From the NCBI GenBank assembly GCA_029940345.1, contig JAOZRC010000233.1:1-7766 (forward strand): 7,766 nucleotides of DNA, written 5' to 3'. The notes under the pieces are model-generated. The model was not told the DNA's origin. It saw only the letters and a list, made by a program, of their open reading frames with translations, and made no database searches. Shown here in pieces: positions 1-6,313 of this stretch (position 1 is its first letter; each line of letters starts with the position of its first letter). Origin of the DNA: Desulfobacterales bacterium. GTDB lineage: Bacteria; Desulfobacterota; Desulfobacteria; Desulfobacterales; JAUCGF01. Made by a program: the position numbers and the translations under genes.

Positions 1-257
1 CTGGGTCTGATGTTTCGTTTCTTTATAGCTATGCTTCCACCTCCGTTAGTTTTTTGAAGTTATCTGATAAACCAGCCTACACGCAAAACAGGTCACCATT
101 CATTTTACAATAATCATTTAATAATTATTTAATTTATGGCATATAAAACAAGGTTAAATAATGCAAGAAAAAAATGCAAGAAAATAAAAAAGAATCCTAA
201 GTGTTGTTCATTCTTTAAATCGCTTATTCTTAACCAAATTTGATGGGAGCTTAAAAA
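1..257. other. AT-rich intergenic leader, no gene seen
   Basis: This stretch has no convincing coding sequence on either strand and becomes very AT-rich from about 110 to 200. The only clear structure is a pair of direct repeats described separately. It ends in a GGGAGC ribosome-binding site (244-249) for the short ORF at 258. I looked for promoter hexamers and found nothing better than chance in such AT-rich DNA. The gene that would flank it on the left lies outside the window. Confidence 0.6.
160..184. repeat. Two direct copies of AATGCAAGAAAA
   Basis: The 12-mer AATGCAAGAAAA occurs at 160-171 and again at 173-184, a period of 13 bases. The repeat is exact but lies in A-rich DNA, so it may be simple slippage. 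An operator role is possible but nothing supports it. Confidence 0.5.
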
Positions 258-359
258 TTGGCTATAAAAAAATTCAGACCAGATCAGTTGCTTTTTGCGC
301 TGATATTAGCCGTCGTTATTCTGCTCGTGATCGGGTACAGGACATGGGGCGCTATTTAG
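258..359 (+). CDS. Putative 33-residue single-pass membrane protein
   Basis: This is a very short ORF starting with TTG, preceded eight bases upstream by GGGAGC (244-249), and ending at TAG 357-359. The predicted peptide opens with a basic stretch (MAIKKFRPDQ, residues 1-10). An uninterrupted hydrophobic helix of about 17 residues follows (LLFALILAVVILLVIGY, 11-27), and it ends RTWGAI. The layout of a positive N-terminus and one transmembrane span is that of small inner-membrane proteins. The charge bias is slightly ambiguous because R28 follows the helix. It is convergent with pyrF, and the two stop codons are 33 bp apart. I do not recognise a named family and assign no function. The ribosome-binding site and the clean helix favour a real gene, but the length leaves doubt. 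Confidence 0.5.
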   Translation: MAIKKFRPDQLLFALILAVVILLVIGYRTWGAI

Positions 360-392
360 CCGCAGCCGCAGTTTTCCACCATATTGCACAAT

Positions 393-1112
393 TCAGAGTA
401 CTTGGGCGATCTCTTTCGAAATGCGCATGGCCGTTTCAGACGGATCCGCGGCATCCCTGATGGGACGTCCGATAACGATATAATCGGATCCGTTTTTTAC
501 AGCTTGCGCCGGTGTCATGATGCGTTTTTGATCATCCTGTTTAACCGTTTCCCATGACGGTCGGATACCCGGCGTCACAACGACAAAATCGGGACCTGAT
601 TGCGCTTTAATCATTCGGACTTCATGGGCGGAGCAAACGACTCCGAGGCATCCGGCTTTTTGGGCCATTTGCGCTCTCTGTAACACAATTCGGGAAATAT
701 CGGAAGCCAATTCCGGCTTAAAGCCGGCATTGCGGAGATGATCTTTTGAGATGCTGGTTAAAATTGTCACGCCGAGTACCCCTGCTTTGCCCTGGCTCCC
801 TGCCACTGCCGCTCGCAGCATCTCTCGGGATTCACCGCAATGCACGGTTGCCAGAGCTACTCCCAGTTCGGCAATGCGTTCCATGGCCCGGCCTACCGTG
901 ACTGGAATATCGTGAAGTTTAAGATCAAGAAACACTTTCGCCGATGTTGACGCTTTAATATACTGTATAATTGAAAGTCCGGAATGGATAAAAAGCTCCA
1001 AACCCACTTTGAAAACCCCGACCTGATCCGACAAAAGATCGACATATTCTTTTGCGGCGGCGTATGTTGGCAGGTCTAATGCAAAAATGATATAGTCCCT
1101 GGCTTGTCGCAT
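393..1112 (-). CDS. pyrF: Orotidine-5'-phosphate decarboxylase
   Basis: PyrF converts OMP to UMP in the last step of de novo pyrimidine synthesis, in the cytoplasm, normally as a TIM-barrel homodimer. The 239-residue length is typical of the bacterial family. Visible landmarks are the N-terminal strand ALDLP with D13, KVGLELF with K35, and the catalytic segment FLDLKLHDIP with the D63-K65-D68 charged network. The TVH segment, VVCSAHE (158-164), the phosphate-binding loop VVTPGIRP with R184, DDQKRIMTP, and the terminal VIGRPI with R216 are also present. The start ATG (1110-1112) is preceded by AAGGAGC (1117-1123 on the minus strand) at good spacing. One oddity is V71, where most relatives have Asn after the HDIP motif. 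The gene stands alone here, with no other pyr gene beside it, and is divergent from the PrkA gene. Confidence 0.97.
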   Translation of the reverse strand: MRQARDYIIFALDLPTYAAAKEYVDLLSDQVGVFKVGLELFIHSGLSIIQYIKASTSAKVFLDLKLHDIPVTVGRAMERIAELGVALATVHCGESREMLRAAVAGSQGKAGVLGVTILTSISKDHLRNAGFKPELASDISRIVLQRAQMAQKAGCLGVVCSAHEVRMIKAQSGPDFVVVTPGIRPSWETVKQDDQKRIMTPAQAVKNGSDYIVIGRPIRDAADPSETAMRISKEIAQVL

Positions 1113-1288
1113 TAAAGCTCCTTGGAAATGGTGATGCTATTTGTTCTTCCTTACTAAAATAAAGTTTTAATTGTAAAATTTTTTATATTAGGGTATTATT
1201 CTAAATATCTGGGAAAAATACATCACATTCCCCTAATAATCAATGAAAATATAAGTTTTCTTTCAGGTAAACTGGTTTCGATCAAACT
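1113..1288. other. AT-rich divergent spacer with pyrF leader
   Basis: This is the pyrF-proximal part of the 424-bp gap between pyrF and the PrkA gene. It is strongly AT-rich and holds no credible gene. It contains the pyrF ribosome-binding site (1117-1123, minus strand). A perfect 8-bp inverted repeat, TATTAGGG at 1186-1193 and CCCTAATA at 1231-1238, has a 37-nt spacer. It could be an operator but is weak evidence in such AT-rich DNA. The pyrF promoter should lie here on the minus strand, but I could not place -35 and -10 boxes with confidence. Confidence 0.5.
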
Positions 1289-1481
1289 TTTCGATCTGTG
1301 CAATTCATTCAGAGACCCATCAGACCAGCATATTTGTAGCAACATAACAGAATATACGTAATTAAACTACAAATATGCCGTCCCGATGGGACTCTGACGG
1401 AATCGAATCTAATTGTACTACAAACATGCCGCTCCTACGGAGCTTGTGACGAATATTTCATTTTAATTGCACAGGTCGAAA
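1289..1481. repeat. Nested palindromic repeat element (MITE/REP-like)
   Basis: This is a 193-bp element bounded by inverted repeats. TTTCGATCTGTGCAATT at 1289-1305 pairs with AATTGCACAGGTCGAAA at 1465-1481, matching at 16 of 17 positions. Nested inside is a second inverted repeat, 1311-1339 against 1367-1395, matching at 24 of 29 positions and sharing the CTACAAATATGC core. The right half is built of two tandem units, 1366-1416 and 1417-1470, each carrying a small perfect hairpin. No ORF lies within it. It sits immediately upstream of the PrkA gene, so it may be transcribed into that leader or contain part of its promoter. It resembles dispersed, non-autonomous repeats in other environmental bacterial genomes, which is my recollection and not a search result. 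Confidence 0.8.
1366..1470 (+). repeat. Two tandem ~51-54 bp units with hairpins
   Basis: Unit A (1366-1416) and unit B (1417-1470) both open with ACTACAAA(T/C)ATGCCG. In A this is followed by the hairpin GTCCC-GAT-GGGAC (1380-1392). In B it is followed by GCTCC-TAC-GGAGC (1431-1443). The stem bases differ between the units but pairing is kept, which suggests selection for the folded form or copying of folded variants. The distal parts of the units are AT-rich and diverged. Two units are too few, and too dissimilar outside the core, for a CRISPR array. Confidence 0.75.
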
Positions 1482-1536
1482 TTTTTTGCCAATATCAGAA
1501 TTCATTTCAAACAGCTAAATCGCAACGGGAGGAAAC

Positions 1537-3597
1537 ATGGCAGGCAAACAAAACAAAACGATCGGGTATCATTTGAATGCGGTGAAAGCAGGTGAACGCC
1601 GTTTTGAAAACGCTTTTCAAGGGGTCAGCCGCATGATCCTGGAAAATGATATTGAAAAAGTGGTTGTCAAAGGTAAAACCACTTACAGTTTCAATATTTT
1701 TGGCAAGGGCGCAAAACATATTATCGGCATGTACGATGAGATCAACGGCTTTGTTTCGTTCGTTAAAGATGCGGCCGAGGGCGGGTCTTCTAAAGAGATG
1801 GCTTTTGTCTTGGTGGGCGAACCGGGCAACGGCAAAACCTTTTTTGTGGAGTTCCTTTGTGACCGGTATCGTGATTTTTTAAGCCAGGATCAAAATCGCA
1901 AATACACATTCAGATTTATTAACATGAACAAACTGGGCGAATATGGCAGAATCAATACGATTGAATCCCAAACTTATGAAGACCCGATGATCCTGGCCAT
2001 GAACCTGTTTGAGAAACAGGAAGAATCCAAGGTGTATTTAACCGACGCTATCGGATTTAGCGATCAACAGGTTGATGACGTTTATGCCAATTGGCGTCCC
2101 CTAGGCGCTTGCAGCGGCTATATTTGGAACGATATCCGCAATTATGCGGATGGAAATTTGGAAAAGATGCTGGATTTTGTTGAAATTATACCCGTACCGC
2201 TGATCGAAAGCCTGGGAAGCATCACGGGTAAATATCCGGCCAAAGATAAAATAACCTCATCCGCCGTGGACCTTTTGGGGGAAGAATCCATCCAACGGTT
2301 GCTTCATATTGTCGACACCAACAATCCATATCGTTTCGATCTCAGGCGTGGCGCCCTGGCGCGAGTCGCCGGCGGTGGCATCCATTTCAGCGATGAAATT
2401 TTTAAGAACAAGAAAGACCTGGTGCAGGTTTATTTGGGCGTTATCCAAAACCGCACCATCGAGATTGATGGCTTCAAATGGCCTATCGACACACTGATTA
2501 TCGCCACCAGCAATAATTCGGAATTTAACCGATTTTTAGCGGAAAAAGAGGAAGCCCCGATTGTAGACCGCTGCCGCATCACTTATGTTTCACATAACAC
2601 GGATTATAAACTTCAGAAAACACTGACCGCTTATGCCATCGGCAGTGAATCCAAAACAACGCTTACCCACGAAATTCTGCACCAGGATCCGAATCTTAAT
2701 TACGCTGCCTCGGTTGCCATCGTATTATCCCGACTGCCCCGTTCCGAGAAACTCACGCCGGTCGAAACGATGAAACTGGCGGCCGGTGAAGTCGCCGGTG
2801 AAAAAAGTATCAAAACATTAGCCGAAGTGATTGACACACTGAATCAGGAACCAGATATCACCAAACGGTTCGGCCAAAAAGGGTTGGGGCAGCGCAACCT
2901 GGGACGCTCTGTGCAACTGTTGCTGGAAAGTTCGGAAACCAATGAGGGCCGATGTATGTTCGCATACGATATTTTTACTGCCGTGGAGCGCGTGATCCTG
3001 GACTATGTTTCCGAAGCCAATGACCGAACCAAATTTTTAGAAGATTTAAAAACCGCCAAAGGACTTTACCGCGAACGCATTATGACTGAAATGTTTAATG
3101 CGTATATGGATGAACCCTTGGCGATTCGCCGGGATGTGATGAACTATGTCAACATGATTATCGGTATTGACGCCGAAAATCTGGGTCCGGATAAAATGTG
3201 GAAATATAAGGACCCGCAAACTGGCGAGCTGAAAGCGATGAAAATCGATAAACGCTATATAGACAGCGTGGAAGAACGTTTGGGTCTGAAAACACAGGAA
3301 CAGGGAGAAACTTTCCGCACGTCTATCCGCAAAATTTACGGCCAAAAACTGTCGGTCGATCCGAATTATGATTTCATGGACAATCTTGAATTGGTTAAAG
3401 CTGTCACCGATGTGCGCCTTAAATCGGATATTGCCGGTGCGGGGAGCCTGATTGGCGCGTTAGCCAATCGTACTAATGAAGAAAATCAAAAGCTCTACGA
3501 CCGCATGATCGCCACCATGTTGGAAAAACTTAACTATTGTAGAACGTGCGCTCAGAAAACCATTGAGTATTTTTGCACCCAGGAGGATGAAAAGTAG
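1537..3597 (+). CDS. prkA: PrkA-family AAA+ ATPase / serine protein kinase
   Basis: This 686-residue protein has the two-part PrkA layout: an N-terminal AAA+ domain and a C-terminal PrkA domain. It has Walker A GEPGNGKT (94-101), a Walker B-like GIHFSDE (281-287, acidic D286 and E287), and a sensor-1-like IIATSNN (321-327). R345 or R347 in VDRCRITYV may be the arginine finger. The C-terminal part carries YKDPQTGE (557-564), a signature close to YRDPDTGE of E. coli YeaG. The start ATG has GGGAGG (1527-1532) upstream. YeaG is about 644 residues; this one is longer and its P-loop reads GEPGNGKT where YeaG has GPVGGGKS, so it belongs to a diverged subfamily. The far C-terminus has a C668-x2-C671-x8-C680 cluster that could bind metal. 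PrkA proteins are linked to stress and stationary-phase survival, and whether they act as kinase, ATP-dependent protease or chaperone is debated. It probably works with the DUF444 protein encoded downstream. It has no signal peptide or membrane span. Confidence 0.9.
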   Translation: MAGKQNKTIGYHLNAVKAGERRFENAFQGVSRMILENDIEKVVVKGKTTYSFNIFGKGAKHIIGMYDEINGFVSFVKDAAEGGSSKEMAFVLVGEPGNGKTFFVEFLCDRYRDFLSQDQNRKYTFRFINMNKLGEYGRINTIESQTYEDPMILAMNLFEKQEESKVYLTDAIGFSDQQVDDVYANWRPLGACSGYIWNDIRNYADGNLEKMLDFVEIIPVPLIESLGSITGKYPAKDKITSSAVDLLGEESIQRLLHIVDTNNPYRFDLRRGALARVAGGGIHFSDEIFKNKKDLVQVYLGVIQNRTIEIDGFKWPIDTLIIATSNNSEFNRFLAEKEEAPIVDRCRITYVSHNTDYKLQKTLTAYAIGSESKTTLTHEILHQDPNLNYAASVAIVLSRLPRSEKLTPVETMKLAAGEVAGEKSIKTLAEVIDTLNQEPDITKRFGQKGLGQRNLGRSVQLLLESSETNEGRCMFAYDIFTAVERVILDYVSEANDRTKFLEDLKTAKGLYRERIMTEMFNAYMDEPLAIRRDVMNYVNMIIGIDAENLGPDKMWKYKDPQTGELKAMKIDKRYIDSVEERLGLKTQEQGETFRTSIRKIYGQKLSVDPNYDFMDNLELVKAVTDVRLKSDIAGAGSLIGALANRTNEENQKLYDRMIATMLEKLNYCRTCAQKTIEYFCTQEDEK

Positions 3598-3683
3598 GTT
3601 TAGGTTAGGTGATTTCCAGACAAGAATATACCGACATTAGGGGCATCCTTCTTATGCCAGTTTATACTTTTTTGCATTTTGGT

Positions 3684-3725
3684 TTCAGGTGTCAGGAATC
3701 AGGCCGGCACACCCTGACACCTGAA
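3684..3725. repeat. Perfect 13-bp inverted repeat (REP-like hairpin)
   Basis: TTCAGGTGTCAGG at 3684-3696 pairs exactly with CCTGACACCTGAA at 3713-3725 across a 16-nt loop that includes GGCCGG. It lies in the 225-bp gap between the PrkA and DUF444 genes. Neither side is followed by a T-run in the reading direction of a terminator, so I do not call it one. It could be a dispersed extragenic palindrome, or a hairpin in the shared mRNA that protects or separates the two messages. Confidence 0.85.
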
Positions 3726-3822
3726 CGCTGCCCCCCGGTTTACATCACAAAAAAGTGTAGGATAGCATGGAATGGTATATTTATTTTTAGAATTCACCCT
3801 AAAGAAAAAGAAGGAAAGTTAA

Positions 3823-5214
3823 ATGGACCCCGCACGATTAAAATATTACGAAGAGATTGCTCAAAGAGGGCTTGAGCCCGAACGTAAAAAACGAATTCTT
3901 AAAGAACTGCACGATGAAAGCAGTCATGCCATTCCTGAATTGACGTCAGATTCACAAGATACATCGGGTGAACCGTTTCAACCGGCTTCCGACAACCCCT
4001 ATACCTATAATGACCTGGCCATGCTTCAATCACTTTCGTCGCCGCAAGGTTCTTACACTACCTGTTTAAGCTCTGTGGATGAACTGTTGGAACGGGATAA
4101 GCAACGGGAAAAGGATGGCTTTCCGCGTAAAATACGGGTCGGGCGATTAATCAAGCCCGGCAAAGGCGGTAAAGGCAAAATTGTCGTGGTGCCCACAACC
4201 GTGGAGGAAAAGTTAATTCACGACAATTCGCCACCAGATCCGGAGGAAGAATCTTCATCGGGCGGTTCCGGCGAAGGTGAAGAGGGCGAAGTGATCGGCG
4301 AACAACCGGTTCGTCAACCGGATGGCGCCGGCAGCGGGCCCGGTGAAGGCGAAGAAGGCCCTCATGAAATGGAGTCCAGCGCGTATGATTTGGGCAAAAT
4401 CCTTTCCGAGCAGTTTGAACTTCCCAATCTAAAAGATAAAGGGAAAAAGCGTTCGCTCACCCGTTACACCTACGATATGACCGACCGGCATCGCGGTTTC
4501 GGACAAATTTTGGATAAAAAAGCCACGTTGCGCAAAATTGTGGAAACCAATATCAGTCTGGGAAAACTTTCGCCTGATGCACCGATTGACCCCAGTAGTT
4601 TTCTAATAGCGCCCAGAGACAAGATATATCGCGTTCTGTCCCGCGAAAAAGATTATGAATCCCAGGCGATGGTTTTTTTTCTGAGAGATTATTCGGGGTC
4701 GATGAGCGGTAAACCCACGCAACTCGTGGTGTCCCAACATGTTATGATCTATAGCTGGCTTTTATACCAATATGACAAACAGGTGGAATCGCGCTTTATC
4801 CTACACGACACGTCAGCCAAGGAGGTCGATGACTTCTACACCTACTATAACTCAAAAGTGGCCGGCGGCACCAAAGTCGCTTCCGCCTATCGCCTGGTGA
4901 ATGAAATTGTGAAGGAAGAAAGCCTTGAAACTGACTATAATATTTATGTATTTCACGGCACCGACGGCGACGACTGGGATACGGAAGGCAAAGAGACACT
5001 TCCCGAACTGGAAAAAATGCTGAAGTATGCCAACCGCGTGGGCATAACAGTGGCGCGCCACGCCTTTGACTCGCGTAATCCCAGTGAAATTGAAAAATAT
5101 ATTAACAACTCCAAACTGTTAGAAGAAAAACCGGAACTGCTGCGTATGGATATGATGAAAGAAGATGCCGATGAACCGCGTTTGATTGAAGGGATTAAAA
5201 AACTTATTTCTTAA
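3823..5214 (+). CDS. yeaH: DUF444/YeaH-family von Willebrand A protein
   Basis: This cytoplasmic protein of 463 residues is the usual partner of PrkA/YeaG. The N-terminal third is charged. Residues about 138-185 form a low-complexity acidic, Gly- and Glu-rich linker. The C-terminal vWA domain spans roughly 282-415. Its metal-binding (MIDAS) elements are visible: D289-x-S291-x-S293 in FLRDYSGSMSG, T350 in VAGGTKVASA, and D381/D383 in FHGTDGDDW. The spacing matches YeaH (427 residues), which has MDVSGSM, ETGGT and SDGDNW at the same places. The ATG at 3823 is preceded by AAGGAAAG (3811-3818). The gene lies 225 bp after the PrkA gene, further apart than usual for this pair, but on the same strand. 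A metal-binding vWA protein beside an AAA+ ATPase suggests it is a substrate adaptor or partner of PrkA, which is inference. No SpoVR gene follows. Confidence 0.9.
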   Translation: MDPARLKYYEEIAQRGLEPERKKRILKELHDESSHAIPELTSDSQDTSGEPFQPASDNPYTYNDLAMLQSLSSPQGSYTTCLSSVDELLERDKQREKDGFPRKIRVGRLIKPGKGGKGKIVVVPTTVEEKLIHDNSPPDPEEESSSGGSGEGEEGEVIGEQPVRQPDGAGSGPGEGEEGPHEMESSAYDLGKILSEQFELPNLKDKGKKRSLTRYTYDMTDRHRGFGQILDKKATLRKIVETNISLGKLSPDAPIDPSSFLIAPRDKIYRVLSREKDYESQAMVFFLRDYSGSMSGKPTQLVVSQHVMIYSWLLYQYDKQVESRFILHDTSAKEVDDFYTYYNSKVAGGTKVASAYRLVNEIVKEESLETDYNIYVFHGTDGDDWDTEGKETLPELEKMLKYANRVGITVARHAFDSRNPSEIEKYINNSKLLEEKPELLRMDMMKEDADEPRLIEGIKKLIS

Positions 5215-5281
5215 CAATAGAAAATTTGCAGTTCAGGCTGCTGAAGCAGGAGTCAGCTTAAATCGCCTTGCCAGTTCAAAG

Positions 5282-5408
5282 TTAAGGAATGAGGACGAAA
5301 TAACTTACCCATTTTCAGAAGAGGAGTACAAACATCAGTTTGCGTCACAGCACCGCAAACTAAAGTTTGCATTCCGGAATAGGGAAGTTATTTCGTCCAC
5401 GATCCTAA
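5282..5408. repeat. 127-bp palindromic element with alternative hairpins
   Basis: The ends are inverted repeats of about 27-29 bp (5282-5310 and 5382-5408). They have an exact 14-bp core, GGACGAAATAACTT at 5293-5306 against AAGTTATTTCGTCC at 5385-5398. Inside are four arms: CAAAC (5329-5333), GTTTGCG (5338-5344), CGCAAAC (5354-5360) and GTTTGC (5365-5370). Arms 1:2 and 3:4 can each form a tetraloop hairpin, or arms 2:3 can pair instead. A perfect 10-bp palindrome ATTCCGGAAT lies at 5371-5380. No target duplication is obvious and no transposase is encoded, so this looks like a non-autonomous MITE-like repeat between the DUF444 gene and the antitoxin-like gene. Confidence 0.8.
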
Positions 5409-5474
5409 GCCAATAAAACCTAAGTGCTTATCAGGAAAATTGTATCTGTAAGAATAAAAACGAGGTGTTTAAAA

Positions 5475-5807
5475 GTGGAATATACTGCCGGTATTGGTGA
5501 AAAGATTGTAAGCCGATTTTTGTTACTTCCGCCGGAGGAAAAAACAGCCGTAATAAGTCACGGCGTGGCGGTTCGCTTCTCCGACATGAACAAACGTCTT
5601 TTTCTGGCCCGGAACAAAGTCCGTTTTTTTGAGGAAAAGTATCGTATGAAACTATCGGAACTGGAAGAAAAAGGACTGCCTGATAATGCGGATTATGAAA
5701 TGCACGAGGAGTATATCTTATGGCATCACTGGGACGGAATTGTCGAAAAAATCGGAAAACAGATTGAGTCATTGCAGATGATAGCAGAATACGGAGTGTT
5801 CAGATAA
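5475..5807 (+). CDS. Probable antitoxin partner of TumE-type toxin
   Basis: This is a 110-residue protein with no clear DNA-binding motif. I place the start at GTG 5475, which has GAGGTG (5462-5467) seven bases upstream. An earlier in-frame GTG at 5424 would add 17 residues but lacks such a site. The central part (about 38-66) is a charged helix likely to form a coiled coil. It leads into FFEEKYRMKLSELEEKGLPD (51-70) and an acidic, aromatic segment ADYEMHEEYILWHHWDGIV (72-90), then another amphipathic helix. From memory, small acidic coiled-coil proteins of this look are commonly encoded just before DUF6516 toxins. Its TAA (5805-5807) directly abuts the ATG of the toxin gene, so the two are translationally coupled. 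The antitoxin role is inferred from that arrangement and is not proven by a motif. With the toxin gene apparently broken, this gene may be under relaxed selection. Confidence 0.6.
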   Translation: MEYTAGIGEKIVSRFLLLPPEEKTAVISHGVAVRFSDMNKRLFLARNKVRFFEEKYRMKLSELEEKGLPDNADYEMHEEYILWHHWDGIVEKIGKQIESLQMIAEYGVFR

Positions 5808-6149
5808 ATGCGGGCTTCCGACCGGTTGCTGGAAATAGAGGAAAAATTCGGGGAAGCGGTGCTGCGGATTGTTCCTACAGAACTTGACGGAGCAACGCTG
5901 AGGGTAATTTTAAATTTTAGAGACGGCAGTAATCTGAGAGTTACGGAACAATGGGAAACTGGACAGATCAGAAGGTACAGTTATTATTAGCTAACATCCG
6001 ATAACGAACTGAAGATCGGCTGGGACAATGCTCCGCATCACAGACAACTGGAAAGTTTCCCTCATCACAAGCATGTGGAACGTCAGAATAATTTGCAGCC
6101 ATCAGCAGAAACATGTCTGGAAGAAGTGATGAAAGTAATTCTTCAATAA
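5808..6149 (+). pseudogene. TumE/DUF6516-type toxin gene split by one amber codon
   Basis: The open frame runs 60 codons from ATG 5808 to TAG 5988-5990, then continues in the same frame for 52 more sense codons to TAA 6147-6149. The first part has LRVILNFRDGSNLRVTEQW and ends RRYSYY. The second part begins LTSDNELKIGWDNAPHH and contains SFPHHKH. Together these give the complete run of conserved motifs I associate with the TumE (DUF6516) toxin family: a basic Tyr-rich strand, W-D-N-A-P-H-H, then F-P-H-H-K-H. Relatives I recall often have Trp at the interrupted position, so TGG to TAG is a plausible single change. The 60-residue truncated product would lack both His motifs and should be inactive. 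TumE-type proteins are reported as mRNA-interferase-like toxins. The alternatives are amber readthrough or recoding, or a sequencing error. The gene directly follows the probable antitoxin gene. Confidence 0.8.
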
Positions 6150-6313
6150 AAATAAGCCTAACCTAACAGTTTAAGCTTACTTCGTGATCGAATTCGGCAG
6201 TTGTGAGTTCAGGGTATCTCCGGTCACGAAACCGTTTGAAAATCATTACGAGTCCGAGCATCGTAACAAAAAAACAACTTTAAACTTTGCACAGATATTT
6301 TAAGGAATACATC
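6150..6313. other. Intergenic spacer before the thiolase gene
   Basis: There is no gene here. TTCGTGA (6181-6187) and TCACGAA (6224-6230) form a weak 7-bp inverted repeat. CGGT/ACCG (6221-6224, 6231-6234) could make a small hairpin. The thiolase ribosome-binding site AAGGAA lies at 6302-6307. No T-run terminator for the preceding cassette is seen. Confidence 0.45.

Noticed and set aside
1366..1470. Two tandem repeat units that might be a CRISPR array
   Set aside because: There are only two units, with imperfect repeats, no regular unique spacers and no cas genes; palindromic repeats explain it better.
1440..1536. Sigma-54 promoter upstream of the PrkA gene, as might be expected for YeaG-YeaH relatives
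   Set aside because: No GG-N10-GC type pair matching the sigma-54 consensus was found on the plus strand.
3600..3609. TTAGGTTAGG here and its complement at 6157-6166
   Set aside because: A 10-base low-complexity match at two sites is easily chance, and no structure links them.
3684..3725. Hairpin as an intrinsic terminator after the PrkA gene
   Set aside because: The stem is followed by CGCTGCCCC and no T-run on the plus strand, and by an A-rich stretch on the minus strand.
3609..3875. An 88-residue plus-strand reading frame between the PrkA and DUF444 genes
   Set aside because: It runs through the 3684-3725 hairpin and overlaps the DUF444 start in another frame. It has no ribosome-binding site or recognisable motif.
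5186..5416. A 76-residue frame overlapping the end of the DUF444 gene
   Set aside because: It begins inside that gene in another frame, and most of it is translation of the 5282-5408 repeat.
5431..5772. A 113-residue minus-strand frame opposite the antitoxin-like gene
   Set aside because: Composition and position mark it as the antisense shadow of the plus-strand gene, which has a ribosome-binding site and coupling to the toxin gene.
6236..6264. TTGAAA - 17 bp - CATCGT as a thiolase promoter
   Set aside because: The -10 box matches consensus at only three of six positions; too weak to report as a site.
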